This document shows positions 63,004-64,000 of a DNA stretch of 64,000 nucleotides, in pieces. The DNA comes from Planctomycetota bacterium (GTDB taxonomy: Bacteria > Planctomycetota > UBA8108 > UBA1146). Position 1 is the stretch's first letter; the number at the start of each line of letters is the position of its first letter. The stretch covers positions 30,745-94,744 of the forward strand of contig JADHSM010000014.1 of the NCBI GenBank assembly GCA_016776905.1. Direction: 5' to 3'. The notes under the pieces were generated by a model. That model did not search any database, was not told the origin of the DNA, and was given only the letters and a program-made list of their open reading frames with translations. Position numbers and translations under genes: made by a program.

Positions 63004-63786
63004 ATGAAATGGCATTGGATTCGACTGGAGGAGACCTCCAGCACTCAAATTGTGGCGAAGCAACTCGCGGAAGAAGATCCCGGTCAACACAGGATCGTGA
63101 TCGCTCGTCGACAAAATTCCGGAAAAGGTCGTCGTGGAAATTCCTGGCAGAGCCCTGACGGAGGCCTTTGGTGTACTTTGTCGATCCCGCTGAAGGGGCC
63201 CGCTGATCCATTCCTCAATCTACTTTTGGCATTAGCGGTCCAAGAGGGTGTTTCGGCCCTCCTCAAGGAACCTGCAGGGCTATCTATCAAATGGCCCAAT
63301 GACCTCCTAGCGAGGGGACAAAAATGGGGCGGAATACTCTCTGAGGTGATCTCAGCGGGGAATGGGCAAGAAGTATTGATGGGACTCGGACTGAATCTCC
63401 AGATTTCTGCCGCTGACCTTCAAAAAGAAACCGAAATCCCCTCCGATGCGACCTCTATCATGGCGGAATTCGGGCAGAGTCCCTCCCCTGAAGAGTCTCT
63501 GGAAAGTATCCTGTCAGTGTTCGAAGAGATCCTGAAAGAAGATTCAACACTCGGCGGACGATCCCGAAATCGGCTGAGAATTGCATCTCATCTGGATACC
63601 ATCGGCAGATCGATCATTTGGAAGGATCTTCAGGGCAACATTGGAGAGGGTGAAGCAGTGTCCATCGCCGAAGATGGAGCACTGATCGTCGAAATCGACT
63701 CAGCAGGTTCAAAACACATGCTGGAATTGAGATCCGGAGAAGTCCACCACGTGCGGCCTGCAAATGATGGGTCCATGCCATCATGA
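63004..63786 (+). CDS. birA: Biotin--[acetyl-CoA-carboxylase] ligase
   Basis: 260 residues from ATG 63004, with GGAGG eight bases upstream. The catalytic domain begins IRLEETSSTQIVAKQLAEED and has the biotin-binding glycine-rich GKGRRGNSWQSP, then IKWPNDLLARGQKWGGIL, MGLGLNLQ, and a small C-terminal SH3-like domain (GRSIIWKDLQGNIGEGEAVSI). There is no N-terminal HTH, so it is a ligase only, not a repressor. It biotinylates carboxylases such as propionyl- or acetyl-CoA carboxylase. A methylmalonyl-CoA mutase gene follows after 21 nt, which fits propionate metabolism. Confidence 0.95.
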   Translation: MKWHWIRLEETSSTQIVAKQLAEEDPGQHRIVIARRQNSGKGRRGNSWQSPDGGLWCTLSIPLKGPADPFLNLLLALAVQEGVSALLKEPAGLSIKWPNDLLARGQKWGGILSEVISAGNGQEVLMGLGLNLQISAADLQKETEIPSDATSIMAEFGQSPSPEESLESILSVFEEILKEDSTLGGRSRNRLRIASHLDTIGRSIIWKDLQGNIGEGEAVSIAEDGALIVEIDSAGSKHMLELRSGEVHHVRPANDGSMPS

Positions 63787-63807
63787 CGATGTAGAAAAGG
63801 TATTCCG

Positions 63808-64000
63808 ATGACTCAGGACAGCCACCCCGGTGGTGACTGGCTAGAGCGATGCTGGCGACCCTTCGTCGAGAAGCACCCTGAACGTCAGGATCACTTTCTG
63901 ACCGCCGGAGGTCTTCCGATAGATCCCATGCAAGCTCATGACCTCAATGAGCCCGGTGCAGGGGAATTCCCATTCACTCGGGGAATCCATCCCAGTATGT
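63808..64000 (+). CDS. Methylmalonyl-CoA mutase, N-terminal fragment (cut by window edge)
   Basis: 64 codons are visible from ATG 63808, which has AAAAGG seven bases upstream. The conserved FPFTRGIHPSM near the end is the N-terminal signature of methylmalonyl-CoA mutase (usually YPYTRGVHPTMY). The enzyme interconverts methylmalonyl-CoA and succinyl-CoA with adenosylcobalamin. The cobalamin domain and whether this is the large or small chain lie outside the window. It lies 21 nt after birA. Confidence 0.8.
   Translation, partial: MTQDSHPGGDWLERCWRPFVEKHPERQDHFLTAGGLPIDPMQAHDLNEPGAGEFPFTRGIHPSM

Overview
The window looks like a chromosomal segment of a Gram-negative (LPS-making) bacterium, most likely a planctomycete or close relative, probably aerobic. 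This is inference from gene content. lpxB and a BamA-like gene imply an outer membrane. A secreted protein ends in the short dockerin-like double EF-hand tail that is common in Planctomycetota genomes. Respiration uses alternative complex III plus a caa3 oxidase, and there is a lysine-rich histone H1-like protein. I saw no tRNA, rRNA, CRISPR array, insertion sequence or phage gene. It reads as ordinary core genome with a few accessory or lineage-specific genes.

Layout. 0-3.8 kb (+): the 3' part of an M14-type carboxypeptidase gene, an acyltransferase-3 membrane protein and a thioredoxin-like exported protein. 3.8-10 kb (-): a compact Fe-S assembly operon, rrf2-sufB-sufC-sufD-sufS-sufU-sufT, with overlapping or near-touching genes. 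10.2-12.1 kb (+): heme O synthase ctaB and a DUF3179 gene. 12.1-28.0 kb (-): a respiratory cluster read as ctaA-actA-actB-actC-actD-actE-actF-(small membrane protein)-SCO-ctaC-ctaD-ctaE-ctaF-(second subunit III). It encodes heme A synthesis, alternative complex III, copper delivery and the oxidase, so quinol oxidation, electron transfer to O2 and cofactor supply lie together. 28.0-31.0 kb: a 457-nt AT-rich gap, a large secreted protein with repeats and a dockerin-like tail, and a textbook terminator.

31-36.5 kb (-): MATE exporter, aroB, an unknown membrane protein, lpxB and a class I amidotransferase-like hydrolase. 36.6-37.9 kb (+): folC. 37.9-43.1 kb (-): a DUF2064/TIGR04282 gene, mcsA, mcsB and clpC, i.e. 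the arginine-phosphorylation protein-quality-control set without ctsR. 43.1-48.5 kb (+): a promoter, an unusually long leader, then nusA-infB-rbfA without rimP. 48.5-53.7 kb: a PAS-GAF-GGDEF diguanylate cyclase (-), an XdhC-family gene (+), a helical DNA-repair-like domain fused to a lysine-rich tail (+), YebC (+) and DUF2203 (-).

54-64 kb: a BamA-type gene with a strong promoter (+). On the minus strand follow a MutS2 lacking the Smr domain, an unknown protein with a degenerate GGDEF-like end, a HEAT+VWA exported protein, an FHA protein, a thioesterase and a small MerR-like regulator. On the plus strand are biotin ligase and the start of a methylmalonyl-CoA mutase gene cut by the window edge. 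No wholly new system is obvious. The best leads are the HhH-like/histone-H1-like fusion, the FHA-VWA-(degenerate GGDEF)-MutS2 gene group, the long structured nusA leader, the clpC leader hairpins, and the insertions in oxidase subunits II and III.
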